A stretch of DNA of 64,000 nucleotides from Deinococcales bacterium (lineage in GTDB: Bacteria; Deinococcota; Deinococci; Deinococcales; JAAFIG01), in the NCBI GenBank assembly GCA_025359505.1, contig JANYHH010000002.1, positions 1-64,000 on the forward strand, in the 5' to 3' direction. Of the stretch, positions 35,382-44,514 are shown piece after piece. The position numbers and the translations under genes are program-made. A model generated the notes under the pieces. That model saw only the letters and a list, made by a program, of their open reading frames with translations. It did not search any database and had not been told where the DNA came from. The first letter of the stretch is position 1; each line of letters begins with the position of its first letter.

Positions 35382-37681
35382 GCGGCTTTCGGCGTCGCCG
35401 CGATTGGTGCGACTGTTTGAGCTTGTGGGCGACCCTTGAAGCCCAGCAAACGCAGTGCATTGGCAGTCACCAGCACCGTCGCGCCGGTATCCGCCAGAAT
35501 CGCCATCCACAGGTTGGTGATGCCCAGCAAGGTCGTCACCAAAAACACGGCTTTCAAGCCGAGCGCAATGGCGATATTCACACGAATGTTGCCCATCACT
35601 GCCCTCGACAGCACCACCAAATCCACCACGCCCATGACGTTCGATCTGAGGATTGCGGCGTTCGCCGTCTCGAGCGCGACATCCGTGCCGCCTCCCATCG
35701 CAATGCCGACATCGGACATCGCCAGTGCTGGCGCGTCGTTGATGCCGTCGCCGATCATGGCGACCTTGCCAGACTGCTTCAGCTCGCGGATGATCTCGAG
35801 CTTGTCCTCGGGCAGCAGTTCAGCCCGCACCTCGAGTCCTAAATCACTCGCAATTGCCAGACCAGTGCGGGCGTTGTCGCCCGTCAGCATCACGCTCGAG
35901 ATGCCCAAGTTTTTCAGTTCCGCTAGCGCCGCCCGCGCATCGGAGCGCGGCTCGTCGCGGATAGCGAACAGCGCCAGCGGCATCGCACCCTCCAGCAGCA
36001 GCACGACGGTCTTACCGCTCGCCTCGAGTGTATTGATCTGCGCGGCTAAAGTTGGCTCGAGCGGTGCGAGTTCGGCTGCGTACTTCGGGCTGCCGACGGC
36101 GAGGGTGCGCCCCTCGACCGTGGCAATCGCCGCCTTACCCTGCACGGCTTTGGCGTCGCTGTTGCTAGGCGCGTTGACACCAGCAGCTTTGGCACGATCA
36201 GTAATCGCTTTAGCCAGCGGATGCGATGATCCGTTTTCAACGCCTGCTGCGAGTCGCAGAATTGTCCCCTCCTCGCCCTGCAAGGTCACAACGTCAGTGA
36301 CGAGAGGTCTGCCCGCCGTGAGCGTGCCAGTCTTATCGAACGCAATCGTGTGGACGCTGCCGATATTCTCGAGCGCAGCGCCACCCTTGATAAGCAGTCC
36401 GCGCCGCGCTCCGCTCGAGAGTCCGCTGGTGATCGCAGCGGGCACGCTCAGCACCAAAGCGCACGGGCAGCCGATCAGCAGCAGGCTGACGCCTTTGTAG
36501 AGCCAGTCGTGCCAGACGCCGCCGAACAGCAGCGGTGGGAGCACCGCGACGAGGCTCGAGACCAGTACCACGCCGGGCGTCCAATAGCGGCTGAAGCGGT
36601 CGATGAATCTGGCGGTGTTGCCCTTGCCGTTCTCGGCTTCCTCGACGAGTTTGATGATCCGCGCAATCGTGTTGTCGCCTGCGGCTTTGGTGACCTGCAC
36701 GTCGATCACTGCGTCGCCGTTGATGCTGCCTGCGTAGACGGCGTCATTGACGGTCTTGTTGACCGGTACGCTCTCGCCGGTCACGGGCGAATCATCCAAA
36801 CTCGAGGCTCCTTTGACAATCATTCCATCGCATGGCACGCGCCCGCCGGGTTGGACGCGCACGAGTTGCCCGACCGCCAGACTGTCAGCGGGCACTTCGT
36901 CGGTGTGTTCTCCCGCGTGCTGACCATCGCCACCGCTGTGAACGACGAAGGCGGTTTTCGGCGCGAGGGCCGCAAGCGATTTGATGCCCGCTCGAGCGCG
37001 ACCAGCGGCCACACCCTCGAGCAGTTCGCCGATCATGAAGAAAAACACGACGACGACCGCCTCGGCTGATTCGCCAATGCCAATCGCACCGATGGCCGCA
37101 AGCGTCACCAGCATTTCTATCGTCCACGGATTGCCGAATCTGGCAGCGGCAAATGCGCGTCGAGCCAGCGGGTACGTGCCAATCAATGTGGCGACGACAA
37201 AGCCCCACGTGGCGATCTGCGGCTCAAAACGGCTGAAAATCCACGCTGCACCCGCGAGCGCACCGGTCAGGAACACCAGTTGCGCTTGCCGCGTCGCGTA
37301 CCACGGCTTACCCTCCTCGAGTGCGTGCGTGTGACCTTCCGCGCCGTGACCGTGGTCGTGACCCTTTTTACCGTGGTCTTCCTCGTCATCGTGCCCGGCC
37401 TCGCCATGTGCCGAGGGCTTCACGGGGGTAGCAGCAGTCTCTGCCCGCAGCGTCGGCACGTAGCCAAGTGTGCGGATATTGGACTCGAGCTTCGTGCGCG
37501 GAGTGCGGGATTCGTCCAGCTCGAGGGTCAGAATCTGCGAGGTGAAGTTGACTTTCGGGGCGGCGGCACCGGGCAGGCGCGTGACCATATCCTCGATTTT
37601 GCGGGCGCAGGACGCGCAATCCATGCCGTCTACGAAGTAGCGCAGGGTTGCAGGGTTGGCTTGATTGGTGGGTTGACTCAT
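35378..37681 (-). CDS. heavy-metal translocating P1B-type ATPase (Zn/Cd/Pb-type likely)
   Basis: HMA motif MDCASCARKIED; CPCALVLS; DKTGTLT; GDGINDAPALAMSDVGIAMG. Confidence 0.93.
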   Translation of the reverse strand: MSQPTNQANPATLRYFVDGMDCASCARKIEDMVTRLPGAAAPKVNFTSQILTLELDESRTPRTKLESNIRTLGYVPTLRAETAATPVKPSAHGEAGHDDEEDHGKKGHDHGHGAEGHTHALEEGKPWYATRQAQLVFLTGALAGAAWIFSRFEPQIATWGFVVATLIGTYPLARRAFAAARFGNPWTIEMLVTLAAIGAIGIGESAEAVVVVFFFMIGELLEGVAAGRARAGIKSLAALAPKTAFVVHSGGDGQHAGEHTDEVPADSLAVGQLVRVQPGGRVPCDGMIVKGASSLDDSPVTGESVPVNKTVNDAVYAGSINGDAVIDVQVTKAAGDNTIARIIKLVEEAENGKGNTARFIDRFSRYWTPGVVLVSSLVAVLPPLLFGGVWHDWLYKGVSLLLIGCPCALVLSVPAAITSGLSSGARRGLLIKGGAALENIGSVHTIAFDKTGTLTAGRPLVTDVVTLQGEEGTILRLAAGVENGSSHPLAKAITDRAKAAGVNAPSNSDAKAVQGKAAIATVEGRTLAVGSPKYAAELAPLEPTLAAQINTLEASGKTVVLLLEGAMPLALFAIRDEPRSDARAALAELKNLGISSVMLTGDNARTGLAIASDLGLEVRAELLPEDKLEIIRELKQSGKVAMIGDGINDAPALAMSDVGIAMGGGTDVALETANAAILRSNVMGVVDLVVLSRAVMGNIRVNIAIALGLKAVFLVTTLLGITNLWMAILADTGATVLVTANALRLLGFKGRPQAQTVAPIAATPKAA

Positions 37682-37743
37682 GTCGTGCCTCCTCGAGCAA
37701 CGTATGAACTGCTACTCAGTTAACTTGAGGATAGCACAATACC

Positions 37744-37757
37744 TGAGCATTTGCTCA
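37744..37757. promoter_or_regulatory. ArsR/SmtB-type operator candidate
   Basis: Perfect palindrome TGAGCA-TT-TGCTCA between arsR-like gene and the P-type ATPase start. Confidence 0.65.
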
Positions 37758-37774
37758 GTAATGAGTTTGGCTTC

Positions 37775-38146
37775 TCAATGCGCCTCGCCCGCGTGCGACA
37801 GCAAACTCTCCACGAGCTGATGCACGTGTTCGTCCGCCAAACGGTAATAGACCACGCGCCCGCGCTTATCGCTCACAACGAGGCTGGCATCGCGCAGGTA
37901 ACGCATCTGATGGCTGACCGCACTCTCGGAAACCTCGGTCAACACTGCCAGATCGCAGACGCACAACTCTGTGGCTGCAAGGCTGACGAGAATCCGCAAG
38001 CGCGTCTCATCCGCCACGGCTTTGAGCATCAGCAGCGCCCGCTCGAGCCGGGCCGCACCTCCGAGCGCGGCTCGAGCGAGCTGCACGGCTTCGGGGTGAA
38101 TCTGTTTCAGTTCGCAAGGCTCGAGTTCTACCGTAATGAGAGACAT
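37775..38146 (-). CDS. ArsR/SmtB-family metalloregulator
   Basis: ELCVCDLAVLTEVSESAVSHQMRYLRDASLVVSDKRGRVVYYRLAD. Confidence 0.93.
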   Translation of the reverse strand: MSLITVELEPCELKQIHPEAVQLARAALGGAARLERALLMLKAVADETRLRILVSLAATELCVCDLAVLTEVSESAVSHQMRYLRDASLVVSDKRGRVVYYRLADEHVHQLVESLLSHAGEAH

Positions 38147-38507
38147 ACTTATTTAATTTACGCTTTTGACGGCTGGCGGCGTCACTCGAGCAACACGATG
38201 CTCCGTCAACATCCTATGCAGTTTGATCGTTTCTCTAGAGTACACACATGTATGGCTTCACTCTAATGCACTGGCGTGATCCTCGCTCGAATCGGGAGTT
38301 TAATGAATGTGATGATCGTGCTGGTCAACCCAAACGGCCTCGACGTGGATCGTTTGAAGCTGCCCCTCGAGCGGCTGACGGATCTCGAAGCGGCCCAAGG
38401 TAAGCTGGCCGCTTACGTCTCGCTCAGTCACTTCAGCCCGCCGCGCCAACCACGAAGCCGAGCAAGCGTCCACGCGGTGACGGTCAGCTCATGCGTAAGA
38501 AAAAATT

Positions 38508-39536
38508 TCAACGCGCCGCAGCGGTGAGGGCGCGGTAAGCGCTAAGCGGGCCATCGGGAACGAAGCCAGCCGCCTTGTAAATGGCGTACGCTTTGCGAAT
38601 CAGCCGTGCGCCGTCGGCGGCTTTGCCCTGACGCTCGTAGACCAGCCCGAGTACGTAGGTGGCCAGCGGGTTCTCAGGCGCGAGCGCGACCGCCTGCTCG
38701 AGGAACCGCGCTGAAGCCGCGCGTCCCTCAATGGTTTTGGGTCCATTGATGAAACCACCGGGGTAGCGCTCGCCGCGGTAGTAGAAATACTGCGAGCGAA
38801 TGTAATTCCAAGACAGCAACCGCAGCGCCGCCGGGACGACCTCGCCGCCGCCCAACAGCCCGTAGCTCGAGATGGTGTTGTCGGCGCTATAGCGTGCCTC
38901 GACGAAGCGGTACTGACCATTCACGAGCGTGAACAGCCCAGGGTGCGGGTAGAACGGCGTCGGCTCTGAAGCGTCGGTGAGCACATCGCGCCCATCGGCG
39001 AGGCGAACCACGCTCACCATGTGCCCGAGATTGCTGACTTTGCCCGTCGCGTTTTTCCAGACCATCACGATGCCCGCCTCGACCCCCATGCGCTGCAACA
39101 TGCCCGAGATCAGCGTTGATTGCAGCAGGCATTGACGTTCGCCGTTGCGCACCGTGTAAGCGAACTCGTAGCCGCGCTCGAGGCTGAACTTCGGGATGAC
39201 GGCTTTGACGAGCTTGTGCAGCCAAGCGGCGGTACTCAGCTCGAGCCGCGTGCGTGCAGCGCGGTCACTGAGTTTGGCGATTTCCGCGCCGCGCTGGTCG
39301 AGCGCCTGACGCAGCGTCAGCGCGGGGAATCCCGCTAGATGCGCCGCCGGGGTTGCGGCGTACTGCCGCTCGAACCAAGGGTAAAACGCGGGGGTGGTCG
39401 CGCCGACAACGCCGTAGCTTTCGCTGACCAGCGCTGTCAGTGTTGCGGAACCGTAGACGAACTGCGGGCTTTGTCCTTGAGCGGCGGCCGTGCCGATGAA
39501 CAGGGCGAGCGCAGCAACAACCCAAAGTCGAATCAT
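38508..39536 (-). CDS. secreted transglutaminase-like/TPR-type hypothetical protein
   Basis: Signal peptide; GERQCLLQSTLISGMLQRMGVEAGIVMVWK; NPLATYVLGLVYERQGKAADGARLIRKAY. Confidence 0.6.
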   Translation of the reverse strand: MIRLWVVAALALFIGTAAAQGQSPQFVYGSATLTALVSESYGVVGATTPAFYPWFERQYAATPAAHLAGFPALTLRQALDQRGAEIAKLSDRAARTRLELSTAAWLHKLVKAVIPKFSLERGYEFAYTVRNGERQCLLQSTLISGMLQRMGVEAGIVMVWKNATGKVSNLGHMVSVVRLADGRDVLTDASEPTPFYPHPGLFTLVNGQYRFVEARYSADNTISSYGLLGGGEVVPAALRLLSWNYIRSQYFYYRGERYPGGFINGPKTIEGRAASARFLEQAVALAPENPLATYVLGLVYERQGKAADGARLIRKAYAIYKAAGFVPDGPLSAYRALTAAAR

Positions 39537-39680
39537 GCCGCGAGTATACGTTTCACAGATGAAAGGCGGAAGAAACATGTGAGCCAAGCGCGGTTCAATG
39601 ATATTAGAGGGCGTAGCGTCAATTGACGTGATTCGAGGCTGGTGGCGTTTTCCCCAGAACAACAATTGCTCTGTTTAAGT

Positions 39681-40589
39681 TCATGGCAAGACCAGCACAC
39701 CACGGTGCTTGGCTTTGCCCTCGGGTTCGACGTGAATCGTCACGAACGCACCGTCCACCGCGCCTCGAATTGCGTCCTCGAGCCGGTCGCAAATCGCGTG
39801 CGCGTCCGAGACGCTCAGGTTTCCCGCAACGATCAGGTGAAACTCCACGAAGGTCGTGCTGCCCGCGATGCGGGTTCGCAGATCGTGCGCCTCGAGCGCC
39901 CCGCCCGCGTGTTCAGTGATGACCGAGCGCACCGTGTTTACGATCTCGAGTGGTGCAGCTTCGTCCATCAGACCGTTGACCGAGTCGCGCACCAGTCCCC
40001 AGCCAGACCAGAGGATGTTCACCGCCACCAGCGCCGCAACGGCCGGGTCAATCGCCGCGATTCCGGTCAACCACGCCAGTCCCAATCCAATCAGCACGCC
40101 AACGCTCGAGATCACATCGGTCACGAGGTGCTTACCATCTGCCAACAGAGCAGGCGAGCGCCAGCGGCGGGCATTGCGAATCAGGTTCATCGCCCACAGC
40201 CCGTTCAGCAGCGATGCGCCCACGCTGACCAGTATTCCAATGCCCGGAGCCTCGAGCGGTTTCAGGGCTTGGAACGCGATGTACGCTTCGCGCAGAATCG
40301 CGAGCGCCGCCAGCACGATCAACACGCCTTCGATCACGGCGCTGAAATATTCAGCTTTGCTGTGACCGAACGGGTGGTTGGCGTCAGCGGGATGCAGGCT
40401 GATTCGCAACGCGACGAGCGCGGCGATGGACGCGGCGACGTTGATGATGCTCTCGAGCGCGTCTGAGTAGAGGGCGACACTACCTGTCAAACGGTACGCG
40501 AGGTATTTCAAACCCAGCACGACGACGCCCACCGCGATGCTATACGCAGCCGTGGCTATCGTGCGGTCGAACTGCGGGCGTAGAAGCAT
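39681..40589 (-). CDS. cation diffusion facilitator (CDF) transporter
   Basis: GSVALYSDALESIINVAASIAALVALRIS...HPFGHSKAEYFSAVIEG. Confidence 0.93.
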   Translation of the reverse strand: MLLRPQFDRTIATAAYSIAVGVVVLGLKYLAYRLTGSVALYSDALESIINVAASIAALVALRISLHPADANHPFGHSKAEYFSAVIEGVLIVLAALAILREAYIAFQALKPLEAPGIGILVSVGASLLNGLWAMNLIRNARRWRSPALLADGKHLVTDVISSVGVLIGLGLAWLTGIAAIDPAVAALVAVNILWSGWGLVRDSVNGLMDEAAPLEIVNTVRSVITEHAGGALEAHDLRTRIAGSTTFVEFHLIVAGNLSVSDAHAICDRLEDAIRGAVDGAFVTIHVEPEGKAKHRGVLVLP

Positions 40590-40747
40590 GGTTTCAGCAC
40601 TTTACACAGTCGGCGACGATAGAAGAAGGAGTATCGGCTGCGCGTCGCAATCTCGAAACGTCCGCGTCTTCATCTGCAAGCACTGCGGTTGAGGCTCGAG
40701 CAGCGTGACCTCAATGACTCGAGAATATCAGCGTCGCGTTTAACGCA

Positions 40748-41887
40748 TTACGCCGAGGCGTTCGGTATCGGCAGTCGAACTCGCGCCGTCGTGCCCACCC
40801 CGCGCTGGCTCTCGAGCGCGATTCCTCCACCCATCGCCTCGAGCAAGTGTTTGGCGACCGTTAACCCAACCCCGATGCCCAGGCTCGGATCGTCGCCCCG
40901 CGAGCGCGACTTATCGGCGCGGTAAAAGCGCTCAAACACGTGCGATAAATCCGAGTTGTCAATCCCCTCGCCGGTGTCTGTCACCTCAAGCAAGCCGCTG
41001 TGATGGTCAAATCTCACGCGCACGGTCACGCTGCCCGTTGAAGTGTGGCGCAGCGCGTTCGACAATAAATTGTGCAGCACTTGTTTGAGGCGGTCGGCAT
41101 CGCCGATCACGGTCACGGGTTGGGTATCGCAGTGCAACTCGAGTCGCTTTGCGGCAAATCGCGACTCGAGTTGCACACAGACCTCGCGGACGAGCGTATC
41201 GAGCTGCACGAGATCGCGGCGCACCGTGACGGCTCCAGCTTCGACCGCGCTGAGGTGCTGCAAATCCCCCAAGAGCCGCTCGAGGCGGTCCACCTCACGC
41301 CCAATAGATTCAGCCGCATGGGGAACGCTGAACACGCCGTCCAGCATTCCTTCGGCGTAGCCTTTCAAGCCCGAGAGCGGCGTGCGAAGCTCGTGCGCGA
41401 CCGTACCGATCAACTCCACGCGGCGCTGTTCAGTTTGCTCGAGCACCGCCGCCATGCGGTTGAAATTCGCGGTCAGTTCGCCGAGTTCGTCGCGCTCAGC
41501 CGCGGGCAGGCGTTCCTCGTAATGACCAGCGGCAATGCGGGCTGAGGCTGATGACACCCTCGAGACGGGCGCGACAATCCGTCGTGAGATCGCGGCGCTG
41601 ACCACCAGCGCCAGCGGAATGGTGATCAGCGCTGCCAGCAACAGTGATTGCGACAAGGCTTGATTGAAGCCGCGCTCGAGGTCGTCTTGCAAAGTGTGCG
41701 CTGGCGTTCCTTCAATCGTGATGTCTCCGGCTGCGTTGCCGCCCATCGCTCGAGCCATTTCAACGGCGTGGGTGCGGTAAAACGCGGGCGCGACCAATTC
41801 GAGGATCACAACCAGCACAATCCCAGCCGCTAGGATCACCGCGAGGAATGCGGCGATCAGCTTTGGACGCAAGCCCCAGCCGCTCAC
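40748..41887 (-). CDS. sensor histidine kinase
   Basis: HAMP-like region; VAHELRTPLSGLKGYAEGM; NLLSNALRHT; ATPase G-boxes. Confidence 0.93.
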   Translation of the reverse strand: MSGWGLRPKLIAAFLAVILAAGIVLVVILELVAPAFYRTHAVEMARAMGGNAAGDITIEGTPAHTLQDDLERGFNQALSQSLLLAALITIPLALVVSAAISRRIVAPVSRVSSASARIAAGHYEERLPAAERDELGELTANFNRMAAVLEQTEQRRVELIGTVAHELRTPLSGLKGYAEGMLDGVFSVPHAAESIGREVDRLERLLGDLQHLSAVEAGAVTVRRDLVQLDTLVREVCVQLESRFAAKRLELHCDTQPVTVIGDADRLKQVLHNLLSNALRHTSTGSVTVRVRFDHHSGLLEVTDTGEGIDNSDLSHVFERFYRADKSRSRGDDPSLGIGVGLTVAKHLLEAMGGGIALESQRGVGTTARVRLPIPNASA

Positions 41888-42573
41888 AACGTGCCCTCGA
41901 GCAAGCGGTAGCCAACGCCGCGCACGGTCGCCAGAAATCGAGGTCGCTCGGCATCGTCACCGAGTTTGCGCCGCAAGCCCGCGATGTGGACATCAACGAC
42001 CCGATCCACACCGGTGAAATCGCTTCCCCAGACGCTGGCGATCAGCTCTTCGCGCTGATAGACCCTCCCGGGTTGGCGCATCAGCGCGTGTAACAAATTG
42101 AACTCGAGCGTGCTGAGTTCGATGCCCTGACCCTCGAGCGTGACCTCGCGCGTATCGGGGTCGAGCCGCAAAGCGCCGTGACGCAGCGCGACGCTTGCTC
42201 CTCCATCACTCGCACCGCCACGCCGCAGAATCGCTTTGACGCGAGCCACGAGTTCACGCGGGCTGAAGGGTTTGGTCAGGTAATCGTCCGCGCCGAGTTC
42301 TAAGCCCAGCACACGGTCGAACTCATCCCCTCGAGCGGTCAGCAGTAGCACTGGAATGTGCCCCTCGAGTCGCAGTTGTTTCAGCACATCCAGACCGTTG
42401 ATTTTAGGCAGCATAATATCTAAAACAATCAGCGCCGGGTTTAGCTCGAGCGCGATCCGCAGCCCATCCGCTCCGTCGTTGGCGGTTCGCACCTCGAAGC
42501 CTTGTCGCTCCAAATACGCGCCCGCGATTTCGCGCACGCTCGGTTCGTCATCGATCACTAAAATCGTTGGCAC
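41884..42573 (-). CDS. OmpR/PhoB-type response regulator
   Basis: ILVIDDEPSVREIAGAYL...IVLDIMLPKINGLDVL; winged-helix C-term DRVVDVHIAGLRRKLGDD. Confidence 0.95.
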   Translation of the reverse strand: MPTILVIDDEPSVREIAGAYLERQGFEVRTANDGADGLRIALELNPALIVLDIMLPKINGLDVLKQLRLEGHIPVLLLTARGDEFDRVLGLELGADDYLTKPFSPRELVARVKAILRRGGASDGGASVALRHGALRLDPDTREVTLEGQGIELSTLEFNLLHALMRQPGRVYQREELIASVWGSDFTGVDRVVDVHIAGLRRKLGDDAERPRFLATVRGVGYRLLEGTL

Positions 42574-42681
42574 GCGCCCATGCTACGCGGCTTGTGTAAA
42601 GCTCCGGTAATTGCGGGCAATTCTCCGTCCTCACCTCAATTGCACAGTGGCTCTCTACAGTCGCCTGTGGAGGTTACAACC

Positions 42682-43044
42682 ATGATGCACAGCGATATGA
42701 ACCACAATGATGCGAACCACCACGCCCATATGGATGCGGCGATCAAAATCTCCCTCGAGTGCCACGCGACTTGCGAACACACCATCCAGCACTGTTTGGA
42801 GAAGGGCGGAATGCACGCCGCAGCCGCTCACATCGCGGTGATGCGCGACTGCGCCCAGCTCTGCATCACCTGCGCCGATTTCATGGCTCGCAGCTCCACA
42901 ATGCACGCGGGCGTTTGCAAGCTCTGCGCCGATGCCTGTGAAGCCTGCATCAAAAGCTGCCAAGGCATGAACGATGACGCGCACATGCAGGCCTGCATCG
43001 ACGCTTGCGCCGCGTCTTGCCGCGCCATGTCGCAAATGAACTGA
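42682..43044 (+). CDS. DUF326-type cysteine-rich four-helix bundle copper-binding protein
   Basis: CHATCEHTIQHC, CAQLCITCADF, CKLCADACEACIKSC, CIDACAASC; His/Met-rich N-terminus. Confidence 0.85.
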   Translation: MMHSDMNHNDANHHAHMDAAIKISLECHATCEHTIQHCLEKGGMHAAAAHIAVMRDCAQLCITCADFMARSSTMHAGVCKLCADACEACIKSCQGMNDDAHMQACIDACAASCRAMSQMN

Positions 43045-43061
43045 GTACGCATTTGCACTGA

Positions 43062-43087
43062 CCGCCCACAATTGCGGGCGGTTTTTT
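43062..43087 (+). terminator. Rho-independent terminator
   Basis: CCGCCC-acaattgc-GGGCGG followed by TTTTTT. Confidence 0.85.
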
Positions 43088-43216
43088 GATGCTGAAGGCT
43101 TTACACCAGCTTTACATTGCAGCAAGTTCGCGTCACTGACAGGCTTGCTCGCCCTCAAAGGCTTTGTCATAGGTTCACACGAACGGCTTACGCTTTTATC
43201 TCGAGAGGGCATACCA

Positions 43217-43630
43217 ATGAAAAAATTACTGTTGATGATTGCGCTGGTTTTAGCTCCGTCGCTCGCCACTTCCCATCCCGCGCCAACCACGGTCATTAAG
43301 ACCGCTGCTGGGCGCTACTATCAGCTCGAGCCAGCGCAACTGAGTATGCAACTTAAAAGTAAGGACTTCGTACTCATCAACGTCCACACGCCCTACGAGG
43401 GCGAAATCGCACAGACCGATTCATTCGTGCCGTTCGACGCGATCTCGAGCGCCAAGAATCTGCCTAAGAACAAGGCGAGCGAAATCGTCATCTATTGCCG
43501 CAGTGGTCGCATGAGCGCCATCGCCGCTCCCGCACTGGTAAAGCTCGGCTACACCAACGTCCGCGAGTTGCGCGGCGGCTTCGAGGCTTGGGTCGCAGCG
43601 GGTTATCGCCTCGAGCAGCGCGGACGGTAG
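43217..43630 (+). CDS. exported rhodanese-domain protein
   Basis: FVLINVHTPYEGEI...IVIYCRSGRMSAIAAPALVKLGYTNVRELRGGFEAWVAAGY. Confidence 0.9.
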   Translation: MKKLLLMIALVLAPSLATSHPAPTTVIKTAAGRYYQLEPAQLSMQLKSKDFVLINVHTPYEGEIAQTDSFVPFDAISSAKNLPKNKASEIVIYCRSGRMSAIAAPALVKLGYTNVRELRGGFEAWVAAGYRLEQRGR

Positions 43631-43634
43631 CCGA

Positions 43635-44498
43635 ATGCCGGACGCCGTTTCAGTCTTCGGATTGCTGATTCCCGTGGTGCGCGGCGCGGTGATTCTGGCG
43701 CTGCTGCTGGCGAGTTGGGTCGCGGTGCGCTACGCCCGACAGTCGGGGCTGCCGCTTGATCGGGTTGATCGCGCCGCCAGCGCGGTCGGCATTGCTGGGG
43801 TGGTTGGAGCGAGACTGGGATTCGTGGCGCTCAACTGGGGCGCGTTTCAGGGCAATCCGCTCAGCATCTTCTTCATCTGGCAGCCGGGTTTTAACCCGTG
43901 GGCTGGGCTGCTGGTCGGTGGCGTCTACGGATTGTGGCGTTTCGGTAGACAACGCAACCTCTGGCGACCGCTGTTGGTCGGTTTCGGCGTGGCTGCTCTG
44001 CTGCCCATGCTGGCATACGGAGCGACACAGACGCGCTTTGCCGCGCTCGGTACAAGCTCGGTTCGCATCGGTGATCCCGCTCCAGCGCTGCGGCTGATGA
44101 ATCTCGAGGGCAAGTCCGTGAGCTTGAGTCAGTTGCGCGGGAAAACCGTGGTGCTGAATTTCTGGGCAACGTGGTGTCCACCGTGCCGCCGTGAGATGCC
44201 GATGCTCGAGTCCGTCCAGCGCGAATACGCCGGTCAAAACGTGGTGATCGTCGGGGTGGATGTCGCCGAACCGCTCGAGCGCGTCACCGCATCGGTGGCG
44301 GACATCGGCGTACGTTACCCGATCTGGCTCGAGGGGACGGGCAGTGACTCGAGTCAAACGGCGTTCCAACGCTTCGGTGGGGTCGGCCTGCCGACGACGG
44401 TCTTTATTGACCGCGCTGGCATCGTGCGCGGGCGGCAGATCGGTGAGTTGAACCGCGCCAGCGTGACCTCGAATCTGAATGGGCTAGTGCCACAGTGA
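43635..44498 (+). CDS. Lgt-like membrane domain fused to a TlpA-type thioredoxin
   Basis: N-term GIAGVVGARLGFVALNW...PGFNPWAGLLVGGVYGLWRF; C-term VVLNFWATWCPPCRREMPML. Confidence 0.8.
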   Translation: MPDAVSVFGLLIPVVRGAVILALLLASWVAVRYARQSGLPLDRVDRAASAVGIAGVVGARLGFVALNWGAFQGNPLSIFFIWQPGFNPWAGLLVGGVYGLWRFGRQRNLWRPLLVGFGVAALLPMLAYGATQTRFAALGTSSVRIGDPAPALRLMNLEGKSVSLSQLRGKTVVLNFWATWCPPCRREMPMLESVQREYAGQNVVIVGVDVAEPLERVTASVADIGVRYPIWLEGTGSDSSQTAFQRFGGVGLPTTVFIDRAGIVRGRQIGELNRASVTSNLNGLVPQ

Positions 44499-44514
44499 AC
44501 AGAAAGAGGGTTCT

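Noticed and set aside
38276-38527. ORF 38276..38527(+) as a gene
   Set aside because: No homology recognised, overlaps the convergent 38508-39536 gene, and the second half looks like low-information GC-rich sequence.
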